Assembly (NCBI GenBank): GCA_013812655.1
Contig: JACCTC010000177.1
Coordinates: 1-35,506 of the forward strand
Reading direction: 5' to 3'
Length of the DNA: 35,506 bases
Source of the DNA: Deltaproteobacteria bacterium
GTDB taxonomy: Bacteria > Myxococcota_A > Polyangia > Haliangiales > Haliangiaceae
The notes beneath the pieces were generated by a model. That model had not been told where the DNA came from. It worked only from the letters and a program-made list of their open reading frames with translations, and ran no database searches. Positions 16,480 through 25,857 of the stretch are shown here, piece after piece; position 1 is the first letter of the stretch; the number at the start of each line of letters is the position of its first letter. A program made the position numbers and the translations under genes.

Positions 16480-17318
16480 GGTGCGATGGTAGCGAGCAGG
16501 TAGGTCGGCGCAAGGTCCGCGCCACGGTCATCCCATCGCGAGATGCCCGCGAGCAGGGCGGCGTCGATGCCGGCGCTGCGGGCGCCCGCGATATCGGTCT
16601 CGAGCTGGTCACCGACCATGACGAGGCGCGCGGGCGGCAGCGCGAGGCGGCGTGCCGCAGCGAGGAACAGGTGCGGCTCGGGCTTGCCGAGGCGATCGAA
16701 CACGAGGTTCGCGCCGGGAAACCGCCGGGCGAGCGCGGCCTCGATCAGGAGCGCCATCGCGCCCGCCGTGAACCCGAGCTCGCCGCCGCCCTTCGGGTAG
16801 ACGAGGTCGGGGTTCGGCAACACGAGCGCGGGCCGCCGCCCGGCCTCGACCGCACGCACGATCCCGGACAGCGCGAGCTCGATGCCATCGAGGAACGGCG
16901 TGCCGGCGTCATCGCAGATCGCGACCGCGTCGAGCTCGATCGGCGGGACGAGGTCGATCGGGACGCCGCCGCCCTCGCGCACGAGCGCGAACGAGTCCTC
17001 GGTGCCGAGCACGCAGGTCCGCGCGCCTACCAGCCCACGCTCGCGGAAGTAGCCCGGCAACAGGCTTCCCGACGTGATGATGCGGTCGCCCTCGATCGGC
17101 AGCCCGAGCGCTGCGAACCGCGCGACGTAGGTCGCGACCGACCGCGAGGCGTCGTTCGTGACCACCGCGTACGGCTTCGCGCGGCGGACCAGCAGCTCGA
17201 TCAGCGCGGCCGCGCCCGGCAACGCCCCGCGTGCGTCGACGAGTATGCCGTACGCATCGAGCAGGATCCCGTTGTAATCCTCGACGAGGGCGGCGATCGA
17301 GACGGCGCGCGGTACCAC
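16476..17318 (-). CDS. HAD-family hydrolase, NagD/TIGR01459-like (class IIA)
   Basis: The product has 280 residues from GTG 17318. An in-frame TTG at 17333 lies within the -10 TATGGT, so the later start is chosen. Motif I reads DAYGIL (D21): the nucleophile is present, but the second Asp of DxD is Tyr, as in some class IIA relatives with DxWG. Motif II (VVTNDASRS), motif III (the KPEPHLF Lys) and motif IV ([12 protein letters not shown]) are all present; a cap domain fills the centre. It probably hydrolyses a small phosphorylated metabolite such as a sugar phosphate. It is divergent from thyA and coupled to the 95-residue gene. Confidence 0.8.
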   Translation of the reverse strand: MVPRAVSIAALVEDYNGILLDAYGILVDARGALPGAAALIELLVRRAKPYAVVTNDASRSVATYVARFAALGLPIEGDRIITSGSLLPGYFRERGLVGARTCVLGTEDSFALVREGGGVPIDLVPPIELDAVAICDDAGTPFLDGIELALSGIVRAVEAGRRPALVLPNPDLVYPKGGGELGFTAGAMALLIEAALARRFPGANLVFDRLGKPEPHLFLAAARRLALPPARLVMVGDQLETDIAGARSAGIDAALLAGISRWDDRGADLAPTYLLATIAP

Positions 17319-17324
17319 GCACGC

Positions 17325-17355
17325 ACCATACAACGTCAGGACGGGGTGCTATATG
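17325..17355. promoter_or_regulatory. Divergent leaderless promoters of the HAD gene and thyA
   Basis: Minus strand: TATGGT (17325-17330), then 6 nt, then GTG 17318. Plus strand: TATATG (17350-17355), then 6 nt, then ATG 17362. Both put +1 at the start codon. The two -10 elements are 19 nt apart, so their polymerases would compete. Confidence 0.5.
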
Positions 17356-17361
17356 CCGGGG

Positions 17362-18153
17362 ATGCGGCCGTACCTGGAGCTGCTCCGCCACGTCCTCGAG
17401 CACGGCGAGCGCCGGACCGATCGCACCGGTACCGGTACGATCTCGCTGTTCGGCGCGCAGACGCGCTACGACCTCCGTGAGGGGTTCCCGCTCGTCACCA
17501 CGAAGAAGGTGCTGTTCCCGGCGGTGGTCCGCGAGCTGCTGTGGTTCCTGCGCGGCTCGACGAACATCAACGACGACCTCAAGCAGCACACGCCGATCTG
17601 GGACGCCTGGGCGGACGAGCACGGCGAGCTCGGCCCGATCTATGGCTATCAGTGGCGGCACTGGGGCGCGACTGGTGACGACCCCGGCATCGATCAGATC
17701 CGCGAGGCGATCGCGACGATCAAGCGTGATCCGATGTCGCGGCGGATCATCGTCAGCGCGTGGAATGTCGCTGACATCCCGAAGATGAAGCTGCCGCCGT
17801 GCCACGCGTTCTTCCAGTTCTACGTCGCGGACGGCAGCCTCGACTGCCAGCTCTACCAGCGGTCCGCCGATCTCGCGCTCGGCGTGCCGTTCAACATCGC
17901 GAGCTACGCGCTCCTGATGGCGATGGTCGCGCAGGATTGCGGGCTCGCGCCGCGCTACTTCGTGCACACCCTCGGCGACGCGCACATCTATCAAAATCAC
18001 GTCGAGGGCGTGAAGACGCAGCTCGCACGCGAGCCGCACCCGCTACCGAAGCTCGTGCTCGCGCCCAAGCCCGTGCTCGAGATGACCTTCGAGGACATCG
18101 CGCTCGAGGGCTACCAGCACCACCCGTTCATCAAGTTCCCGGTCGCGGTCTAG
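17362..18153 (+). CDS. thyA: Thymidylate synthase
   Basis: The product has 263 residues, the usual length. It methylates dUMP to dTMP with methylenetetrahydrofolate in the cytoplasm. The N-terminal [20 protein letters not shown] aligns with characterised ThyA proteins and decides the start: ATG 17362 rather than 17353. Catalytic C147 is in [12 protein letters not shown]; the RTGTGT loop, [18 protein letters not shown], and HIYQNH motifs are all typical. It yields dihydrofolate, which the nearby folA product would reduce. The TAG overlaps the stop of convergent msrA at 18150-18153 through a CTAG palindrome. Confidence 0.97.
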   Translation: MRPYLELLRHVLEHGERRTDRTGTGTISLFGAQTRYDLREGFPLVTTKKVLFPAVVRELLWFLRGSTNINDDLKQHTPIWDAWADEHGELGPIYGYQWRHWGATGDDPGIDQIREAIATIKRDPMSRRIIVSAWNVADIPKMKLPPCHAFFQFYVADGSLDCQLYQRSADLALGVPFNIASYALLMAMVAQDCGLAPRYFVHTLGDAHIYQNHVEGVKTQLAREPHPLPKLVLAPKPVLEMTFEDIALEGYQHHPFIKFPVAV

Positions 18154-18812
18154 TGACCCCGGCGGCCGACGCGCGCGACCAGGTGATCGGCGGCGGCTCG
18201 TGACAGGCCGAAGTCGTCGAGCTCGGCGGCGAGCTGCTCGGGCGTGCCGTGGCCCGCGACGTAGCCGTTGAGCCGGGCGGCGACGGTCGAGTTCACGAAC
18301 ACGTACGGGTTGTAGCGGGCAAGCTCGGCCATCAGGACCGGGTCCTGACGCAGGTGATACTTCTGGTGATAGTCCTCGGCGAGATAGAACCTCGCGCCGG
18401 AGATCACCGGCGTCTCGACGAGGATCCCCTTCGCGGTGATCGTCGCGCGGCTCGCGAGCGCGTCCTCGAGCTGCACGCGGCCGTGGGCGAACACCGCGGC
18501 CATGTACTGGCGGCTGTGGCTCCCGCGCTCCGGCTTGTGGCTCGCCCAGAACAGCTCGAGCAGCGCGGGATAGGAGATCACGCTCGGATCGAAGTCGAGC
18601 TGGAACGCCTCGGTGTGGTCGCCGAGGTTCTCGTAGCTCGGATCGGGATCGGCACCGCCCGCGTAGCCGACGCGGGTACGGACGATGCCGCGGTGACACC
18701 CGAACCGGGCGTCGGGAGTCCAGAATCAACCGAGCGCGAAGGTCGCGGTCTCGGTGACAGGCTGGACCGCATCGAGCGGCAGGCGATCGAGCTTCATCGA
18801 GACGGGCTGCAT
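18150..18812 (-). CDS. msrA: Methionine-S-sulfoxide reductase A with in-frame UGA at the catalytic position (probable selenoprotein)
   Basis: Reading through the TGA at 18726-18728 gives 220 residues. The first 28 end in ATFALG; the UGA is codon 29, followed by [35 protein letters not shown] and AEDYHQKYH. This is the MsrA order, where GCFW holds the catalytic Cys; UGA stands exactly there. The frame is otherwise open. MsrA reduces methionine-S-sulfoxide in proteins using thioredoxin; Cys38 is the other visible thiol. ATG 18812 has GAGG at spacing 6. A stem-loop follows the UGA (18695-18713). A nonsense mutation is the alternative. It lies 54 nt after folA and converges with thyA. Confidence 0.85.
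18695..18713 (-). promoter_or_regulatory. Predicted bacterial SECIS hairpin in msrA
   Basis: Counting from the base after UGA, positions 13-31 form an 8-bp stem: GACGCCCG pairs with CGGGTGTC through one G-U wobble, with a GUU loop at positions 21-23. Loop G followed by U, at about this distance, matches the known requirement for SelB recognition in E. coli-type elements. A competing fold (CCCGA/TCGGG at positions 10-14 and 23-27) is weaker. Confidence 0.6.
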
Positions 18813-18866
18813 CGTTGACCTCACATAACCGTAGCAGCCGACTCGCGCGCTGACCACGCGGCGCCC

Positions 18867-19400
18867 TTAGTTCACGATCGAACGGCGCAGGCGTTCGATC
18901 CGGTACTTCACGCCGTTCTCGTCGCCGATCGCCTCGCCTTCCCACTTCTCGTCGCGGACAAAGCCGAGCGTGTCGAGGTCGGGGATCACGACGTCACATC
19001 CAAACCGGCCCTCGATGCGGGTGAGGTAGATGTAGCGAAGCCGCGGATCGACCAGCGCGCTCTCGAACAGTCCGGCACCGCCGACCACGAAGATCGTCTC
19101 GACTCCCGTGAGCGCGAGCGCCGCGTCGAGCGAGCCCACTGCGATCGCGCCCTCCGGGAGAGTCAGCGCGCCGCGGGTCACCACGACGTTGAGGCGGCGG
19201 GGCAGCGGCTTGCCCGCGACTTCCTTGCTCTCCCACGTCTTGCGGCCCATCACGATCGCGTTACGGGCGCCCTCACGAACCGTCGTCGACGTCACCCGCC
19301 GGAAGTGCGCGAGATCGCCGCGCAGCCGCGGCCACGGCAGGCCCTGGTCCTGGCCAATGCCCCAGTCGAGATCCGCGGCGACGACAACGTCGAAGGTCAC
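18867..19400 (-). CDS. folA: Dihydrofolate reductase
   Basis: The product has 177 residues. It reduces dihydrofolate to tetrahydrofolate with NADPH. Family motifs: VVVAADLDWGIGQDQGLPWPRLRGDLAHF (conserved Trp and LPW region), a mobile VMGRKTWES segment that holds the cofactor, and VVGGAGLFESAL near the C-terminus (GG dipeptide). The Asp/Glu of the substrate pocket is D27-like in RGDLAHF. Start GTG 19400 is 6 nt after TAGCGT. It is followed by msrA after 54 nt in the same direction, and the thyA product that makes dihydrofolate is encoded convergently just beyond. Confidence 0.95.
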   Translation of the reverse strand: MTFDVVVAADLDWGIGQDQGLPWPRLRGDLAHFRRVTSTTVREGARNAIVMGRKTWESKEVAGKPLPRRLNVVVTRGALTLPEGAIAVGSLDAALALTGVETIFVVGGAGLFESALVDPRLRYIYLTRIEGRFGCDVVIPDLDTLGFVRDEKWEGEAIGDENGVKYRIERLRRSIVN

Positions 19401-19406
19401 GCGCGG

Positions 19407-19432
19407 ACGCTAGCATGCCGATCGTGTAGGTT
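19407..19432. promoter_or_regulatory. Divergent leaderless promoters of folA and the SDR operon
   Basis: Minus strand TAGCGT (19407-19412), 6 nt, GTG 19400. Plus strand TAGGTT (19427-19432), 6 nt, GTG 19439. The two are symmetric and only 14 nt apart. Confidence 0.5.
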
Positions 19433-19438
19433 CGCGGC

Positions 19439-19483
19439 GTGGCGACGCTGAGCTTCACTCCCAACCTCGAGCGACACGCGTAG
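19439..19483 (+). CDS. 14-residue leaderless upstream ORF coupled to the SDR gene
   Basis: GTG 19439 stands 6 nt after TAGGTT; the frame reads MATLSFTPNLERHA and stops at TAG 19481-19483. The stop overlaps the SDR start codon by one base (TAGTG), a layout for re-initiation. Its sequence resembles the N-terminus of a MoaD/ThiS-like small protein (xTxxFTxNLxRHV), so it may be a remnant rather than a regulatory peptide. Either role is inference. Confidence 0.4.
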   Translation: MATLSFTPNLERHA

Positions 19484-20256
19484 TGGCGACCGTCGCCGTC
19501 GTCACCGGAGCTGGCCGTGGTCTCGGGCGCAAGATCGCCGAGCGCCTCGCGCGACGCGGCGTCCACGTCGTGTGTACCGATGTCGACGAAGGCGCCGCGC
19601 GCACGACCGCGGCCGTCGTCGATGGAACCGGCATCGGCCAGGATGTCCGCGATCCGGACAGCCATCGCAGCGTCGCCGCCGCGGCGCAGCAGCTCGGAGA
19701 CCTCGCGATCTGGATCAACAATGCCGGCGTGCTCGCGGTCGGTGACAGCTGGGACATGGACGATGCCACCGCGCGGCGCCTCGTCGAGGTCAACCTCCTC
19801 GGCGTGATCTGGGGCTGCCACGCCGCAGCGGCCGCGATGAACCGCGGCACGATCATCAACATCGCCTCGATGTCGGCGCTGGTTCCGGCACCCGGGCTCG
19901 CGGTGTACGGCGCGACTAAACATGGCGTCCTCGGCTACTCGCTGTCACTCGCCGGCGAGCTGCGCCGCGCAGGGCGGCCGATCACCGTGAGCTCGCTGTG
20001 CCCGGATGCGATCGCGGGCGACATGACGAACGCGGTGGCTCACGACGCGTCGGCGGGCCTGCTGTTCTCGTCGGGTCAGCTGCTCGGTCTCGACGAGGTC
20101 GCCGCCGCGGCCGTCGAGCTCGTCGATCAGCCCAAGCTCGTCCGCACGCTGCCGGCCTTTCGCGCAGCGCTGATCCATCTCCTGCGGCCGTTCCCGTCGA
20201 TCGGGCTGCCGCTGCTCGAGCAGTTCGCGAAGCTCGGTCGCAAGCGCCAGCGCTGA
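19483..20256 (+). CDS. Short-chain dehydrogenase/reductase (classical SDR)
   Basis: The product has 257 residues. Rossmann-fold cofactor motif T8GAGRGLG15, with D33 at the end of the second strand, suggesting NAD(H) preference. NNAG is at 79-82. Catalytic Ser (S129, or S131) is in NIASMSAL, Y142 and K146 in VYGATKHG: the full SDR triad. Substrate is unknown; the C-terminal helix RAALIHLLRPFPSIGLPLL is hydrophobic. GTG 19483 overlaps the stop of the upstream 14-residue ORF. It ends in a hairpin that also ends the convergent kinase gene. Confidence 0.85.
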   Translation: MATVAVVTGAGRGLGRKIAERLARRGVHVVCTDVDEGAARTTAAVVDGTGIGQDVRDPDSHRSVAAAAQQLGDLAIWINNAGVLAVGDSWDMDDATARRLVEVNLLGVIWGCHAAAAAMNRGTIINIASMSALVPAPGLAVYGATKHGVLGYSLSLAGELRRAGRPITVSSLCPDAIAGDMTNAVAHDASAGLLFSSGQLLGLDEVAAAAVELVDQPKLVRTLPAFRAALIHLLRPFPSIGLPLLEQFAKLGRKRQR

Positions 20257-20265
20257 CGGGCTGCG

Positions 20266-20274
<9 letters not shown>
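20248..20274. terminator. Bidirectional hairpin whose arms contain both stop codons
   Basis: CAGCGCTGACG (20248-20258) pairs with CGTCAGTGCTG (20264-20274) through 11 pairs, one of them a G-U, around a GGCTG loop. The SDR TGA (20254-20256) is in the left arm and the kinase's TGA (20266-20268 on the opposite strand) in the right. No T-tract, so termination may be Rho-assisted. Confidence 0.55.
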
Positions 20275-22065
<1,791 letters not shown>

Positions 22066-22071
22066 GGCTCC

Positions 22072-22077
22072 ACGATA
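22072..22077 (-). promoter_or_regulatory. -10 element for the kinase gene
   Basis: TATCGT lies exactly 6 nt before ATG 22065 on the minus strand, matching the pattern of folA, def, hemF and others. Confidence 0.5.
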
Positions 22078-22118
22078 CCCGGAGATCGGCCACGCACGCG
22101 GTGCTGCTCCGCGGATCG

Positions 22119-22193
22119 GGTCCCGCTTGCCAGCGTTCGGCTTCGCTGCACGTCGGTCCCGCTTGCCAGCGTTCGCTGGCTTCGCTGCACGTC
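22119..22193. repeat. Two-copy 36/39-bp direct repeat with an internal palindrome
   Basis: Copy 1 (22119-22154) and copy 2 (22155-22193) are identical except for a CTG insertion in copy 2. The insertion completes a perfect hairpin, GCCAGCG-TT-CGCTGGC (22165-22180). The stretch lies between two minus-strand genes and does not code. It may be a REP-like element or act as terminator of the upstream gene. Confidence 0.6.
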
Positions 22194-22196
22194 GGG

Positions 22197-24230
22197 TCAG
22201 CGGGGCGCTTCGAGAATCAGGCGCGGCTTCTGATCGAGGCCCTTGAGCCAGGCCGTGCCGGTCGCCAAGATCTCGACGGTCACCCGAGTGCCGCCGTCCT
22301 CACCTGGAATCAGCTCGGTCGACTGGATCTTGCAGAGGCCGGTGTGGCTCTCGCTGGGCGTCGCCACGACACACGACCAGTTCGCCGCGGGCTTCGCGTC
22401 CTTGACGATCGCGGTCGCAGTCCAGCTGCGCTTGTCGAGCCGCACGCCGAGCGTGCTGCCGACGGTGGTGTCATCGCCGACCTTGACGCGGCTCTCGACG
22501 AGGCCGGCGGCGGGCGCCTTGACCGTGGCAACTTCGACCTTCGACATTCGCTTGAGCTCGCGACGCGCACGCGCGAGTTGCTGATCGTAGTCCGTTGGAT
22601 CGTCGAGGTTGACCGTGCCGTCCTCGCCGACAACGACCGCGGCTTCACCGGGCGCCTCCTTGACCTTCGCTTCGAGCGCGGCGATGCGCTTGAGCAGCGC
22701 CTCCTTCGAGCCGCCTGCCTTGTAGTGGATCGAGAACAGCTGCTCGCCCTTCGCCACGTCGCGCTTCTTGGCGATCGTGATCGACGCGACCTTGCCCTGC
22801 ACCGGGGCCGTGATCTCCTCGAGAACCGGGTGCACGAGCGTGGCGATGTCGGTCGTCGCGTTCGCGGCCTTCAGGGGTGGTTCCGGCGGCACGACGACCG
22901 GCTGCGGCGGCGTCACGACTGCTGGCGTCGCGTCGGGCGACGGTGCGGTCACGACCGGTGCGGTGACGACCGGCGTCTTCGGATCCTCGGGCGTCGGCGT
23001 TACTGGCTGCTTGTCGCGCGCGAAGAACACCCAGCCAAGCGCGAGCCCACCACCGAGCATGACCACGAGGGCCACGAGGCCGATGACCAGCTTGAGGCCA
23101 CCGCGGCGCGGCGGCGCGACCGGCAGCGGCGCGCGCAACAGCCCGGATGCTTCACGGTAGCCGCCCGGTGCGCCGGTCGGGATGTTGCGCACCGAATCGC
23201 GCTGATCGTGCTGATAGGTCGGTGGATAGCTCGCCGGTTCCGTCGGGTCGGGCGTGGGGCGGAATGGCTCCGACCGCGGGTATGGATCGGAATATGCGCC
23301 GTACGGCTCCGGCCGCGGGTACGGCTCGGAGTACGCGCCGATGCTGGACTGATACGGGTCTGCCGGAGGAGCGCTGTTGTACGGATCGTGATGCGGGTCG
23401 GCGTACGGTTGGGAGTGCGTGGGCGGCACGTACGGCGCAGGATCCATCGCGTCGTCCGACGCGTAGCCGAAGCTCTGCCGCGCCGGCGGCTGCCCTGGCA
23501 TCGGCGTGTTCCGGATCGGTGCGTCGGCCGGCACGACCGCGTAGCCGGTGCTCGTCGAGCGACCGCCTGGAATGGGTCGCCCGGGGACCGGCGTGGGTCG
23601 CGACGCGGGCATGGCTTGCGACGGTCGCTCCGAGGGCATCGTTTGCGACGGCCGCGCCGGAGCCATCGCTTGCGACGGAGGCGGCGTCGGTCGCGCCGGA
23701 GCCATCGCTTGCGACGGAGGCGGCGTCGGCCGTCCCGGCGGCTGGCTCGGTCGCGCCGGAACCGGTGTCGGGCGCGTCGGTGTGCCCATCATCGTTCGCG
23801 ACTGCGTGGGTTGCGCGGGTTGCGAAGGCCGCGTGGGTACCGGTGCGTTGCGCGACGGAACCGGGGTGTTGCGTGACGGGGCGGGCGTCGGCCGCTGCGC
23901 GGGAGCCGCGGCGCGAGGTTTACCCGCTGGTGCCTCGAACAGCGACCCGAGCGCACTGTCGACGGCGTCGTCATCGAACATGCGATCCGGTGGCCGTTGC
24001 GGCACCGGCGCCATGATCGATCCAGCCTGCGGTTCCTGTGATTGCTGACGCGGGGCCTGACGCTGCGGTGGCGCCTGCGGGATCTCCTGCGCGACCGTCG
24101 CCTCGTCGAGCCCGAAGTCCATCGCCGCGTTGATGACGGTGTGCTCGTCGTCGTCGGCGAACGCATCCGCGGGACCGTCCGCGTTCTGCGCGGGACCCTT
24201 GCCACCGTCAAGGACCTGAAACCTGGCCAC
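22197..24230 (-). CDS. Pro-rich single-pass membrane protein with HlyD-like periplasmic domain
   Basis: The product has 677 residues. Residues 1-375 are disordered, Pro/Ser/Gln/Tyr-rich, with repeats (ARPTPPPSQAM twice, SEPYPRPEPYGA-like twice). One transmembrane helix follows at about 380-403. The extracytoplasmic part (about 455-677) has a barrel-sandwich/lipoyl-like half (ITAPVQGKVASITIAKKRDVAKGEQLFSI), a coiled coil (KEALLKRIAALEAKVKE, DYDQQLARARRELKRM), and a second half (VKAPAAGLVESRVKVGDD), the layout of HlyD-type adaptor proteins. No partner exporter genes are nearby. GTG 24230 is 9 nt from TATCCT. The kinase gene follows. Confidence 0.65.
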   Translation of the reverse strand: MARFQVLDGGKGPAQNADGPADAFADDDEHTVINAAMDFGLDEATVAQEIPQAPPQRQAPRQQSQEPQAGSIMAPVPQRPPDRMFDDDAVDSALGSLFEAPAGKPRAAAPAQRPTPAPSRNTPVPSRNAPVPTRPSQPAQPTQSRTMMGTPTRPTPVPARPSQPPGRPTPPPSQAMAPARPTPPPSQAMAPARPSQTMPSERPSQAMPASRPTPVPGRPIPGGRSTSTGYAVVPADAPIRNTPMPGQPPARQSFGYASDDAMDPAPYVPPTHSQPYADPHHDPYNSAPPADPYQSSIGAYSEPYPRPEPYGAYSDPYPRSEPFRPTPDPTEPASYPPTYQHDQRDSVRNIPTGAPGGYREASGLLRAPLPVAPPRRGGLKLVIGLVALVVMLGGGLALGWVFFARDKQPVTPTPEDPKTPVVTAPVVTAPSPDATPAVVTPPQPVVVPPEPPLKAANATTDIATLVHPVLEEITAPVQGKVASITIAKKRDVAKGEQLFSIHYKAGGSKEALLKRIAALEAKVKEAPGEAAVVVGEDGTVNLDDPTDYDQQLARARRELKRMSKVEVATVKAPAAGLVESRVKVGDDTTVGSTLGVRLDKRSWTATAIVKDAKPAANWSCVVATPSESHTGLCKIQSTELIPGEDGGTRVTVEILATGTAWLKGLDQKPRLILEAPR
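23653..23730. repeat. 39-bp tandem repeat in the Pro-rich region
   Basis: Two nearly identical 39-bp units (23653-23691 and 23692-23730) encode the duplicated ARPTPPPSQAM segment. Shorter degenerate repeats surround it. Confidence 0.75.
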
Positions 24231-24370
24231 CTCGTGGCAAGGATATCACGCCCCGCCGGGCCGTCGAGAAGTGAGGGAAAGCAGCCACCCAGACGCGAAA
24301 TCGACGGCCTTGCGACGCGATAGCCTTGATCCAGGTCCGGCCCACGATGTCGCGCGGGCGGCTGCCGTCG

Positions 24371-25816
24371 CTAATTCAGCAGCGCTTCGTGCTCGTCGGT
24401 GCCGGACTTCGGCTTGTCGGTCGGCGGCGTCGGCGCGGGCTGCGCGGCAGTTTCCTTCGCGGCGAGGGCGGCTGCATCGGCGAGCCGCTGCGCGTTCTTC
24501 TCCATGATGAACTGCGTGATGTACGGGAAGCCGACGTGGATGCCGTTGAGCTTCGGCGCGAGCGTCGACTGCAGGCCGAACATGATCACGGCTGCACGCT
24601 CGACGTAGAACCAGCCCTCGGGATACGCGATCGACTTCATCAGCTCGCGTAGCTCGTCACGCTTCATGTCGGGATCCGCGAGCTGCTGCGCGACCGCAGG
24701 ATCGATCTTGCCGAAGTCGGTGATGTTGAGGTTGAGCAGCTTCTCGAAGTACTTGCGCACGGTCCGCTCGAGCAGCGCGCGATCGCCGCTCGGCGCCATG
24801 AACCCCATCGTGTTGATGCCCTGGACGACGAGATCATCCTTGCGGGTCATCAGGCCCGACAGGATGTCGAACATGCCGTCGGCGAGGTTGTCGGTGAGCT
24901 GCGTCGCGCTGCCGAGGTCGAGGACGACGATGCGGACCTGGCCCTCGGGGCCACGCTGCACGAAGAAGTTTCCGGGGTGTGGATCGGCGTGGAAGAACCG
25001 ATCGATGAACAGCTGCTTGTAGAACACCTTGACGAGCTTGGTCGCGACGTCATACGGGTCGAGCTGCATCGTCGCGAGCGCATCGCGCTTGGTGATCTTG
25101 CAGCCGTCCATGAACGTCATCGTCATGACCGTCGGGCTCGACCACTCGGGATAGACGACCGGGAACAGCACGTCCGGATCGTTGATGAAGTTCTTCGACA
25201 TCCGCATGATGCAGCGCGCCTCGTTGGCGAGATCGGTCTCTCGCGCGAGCATGTCGGACAGCTGCTCGTGAACGCGACTGATCTGCTGGATCGGGACGAA
25301 CTTCGAGTACACGCTGAGCGCCCAGCCGAGCACGCGAAGGTCGACCTTGATGATCGTCGCGACGTTTGGATAGAGGATCTTGACCGCGAGCCGGTCGCCC
25401 GCGGCGTTCGTGGCCTCGTGGACCTGACCGAGCGAGGCCGCCGCGATCGGCTCCTCGTTGAAGGTCGTGAAGACCTCGTGCGGCTGCTTCTTGAACGAAG
25501 CGACGAACGTCGCCTTGATCTTCTTGTAGCGCTGCGGCGGGACGTCATCCTGCAGCGCCTCGAGCTCCTCGGTGTACTCGCGCGGGAGGAACGTGCCCAT
25601 CACCGACAGGATCTGCCCGAGCTTGATGTACACGCCGCGCAGGCGTACGAAGCCCTTGTACATGCGTCGCGCATTGCGCCGGTTGATCTTCTTCCAGCGA
25701 TCGCGCGAGTCATAGCGAGCCGGCCACAACCGAGCCCAGGACACCTGCCACAGATAGCTGAGGAAGATGACGCCGAACAGGTGCGTCGCTCGCAGGAGTC
25801 GGATCGCGGCGGACAT
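24371..25816 (-). CDS. ubiB: ABC1/UbiB-family atypical kinase/ATPase
   Basis: The product has 481 residues. Family motifs are clear: KxGQ (IKLGQIL, about K65-Q68), the Ala-rich loop AAASLGQVH, AVKILYP with the ATP-binding Lys, HADPHPGNFFV with the catalytic Asp, and VLDLGSATQL as the DxG equivalent. A hydrophobic N-terminal segment (about residues 12-28) suggests membrane anchoring. Such proteins support ubiquinone biosynthesis and lipid handling; the gene symbol is by family only. The C-terminal tail is Ala/Pro-rich and poorly conserved. It is divergent from hemF with a 41-nt gap. Confidence 0.85.
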   Translation of the reverse strand: MSAAIRLLRATHLFGVIFLSYLWQVSWARLWPARYDSRDRWKKINRRNARRMYKGFVRLRGVYIKLGQILSVMGTFLPREYTEELEALQDDVPPQRYKKIKATFVASFKKQPHEVFTTFNEEPIAAASLGQVHEATNAAGDRLAVKILYPNVATIIKVDLRVLGWALSVYSKFVPIQQISRVHEQLSDMLARETDLANEARCIMRMSKNFINDPDVLFPVVYPEWSSPTVMTMTFMDGCKITKRDALATMQLDPYDVATKLVKVFYKQLFIDRFFHADPHPGNFFVQRGPEGQVRIVVLDLGSATQLTDNLADGMFDILSGLMTRKDDLVVQGINTMGFMAPSGDRALLERTVRKYFEKLLNLNITDFGKIDPAVAQQLADPDMKRDELRELMKSIAYPEGWFYVERAAVIMFGLQSTLAPKLNGIHVGFPYITQFIMEKNAQRLADAAALAAKETAAQPAPTPPTDKPKSGTDEHEALLN

Positions 25817-25832
25817 CAGTCAGGGTCGGAAA

Positions 25833-25851
25833 CTACCGACGATGGTAGCAT
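25833..25851. promoter_or_regulatory. Divergent control region between ubiB and hemF
   Basis: An inverted repeat CTACC/GGTAG (25833-25848) overlaps the hemF -10 TAGCAT (25846-25851), which lies 6 nt before GTG 25858. The ubiB start is 17 nt to the left, so the repeat could control both genes. Confidence 0.45.
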
Positions 25852-25857
25852 GCGCTC

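Noticed and set aside
18578-18772. Minus-strand 64-codon frame at the msrA start as an alternative N-terminus
   Set aside because: It does not continue the MsrA sequence; the true N-terminal half is in the same frame as the C-terminal half, separated only by one UGA.
18043-18945. 300-codon minus-strand frame covering msrA and thyA
   Set aside because: Arg/Pro-rich shadow in a frame different from MsrA, with no MsrA, ThyA or other motif.
22101-23876. 591-codon open frame on the plus strand, Arg-rich
   Set aside because: Antisense to the Pro-rich membrane protein; the RRRRS-type repeats are the complement of Pro/Ser-rich codons.
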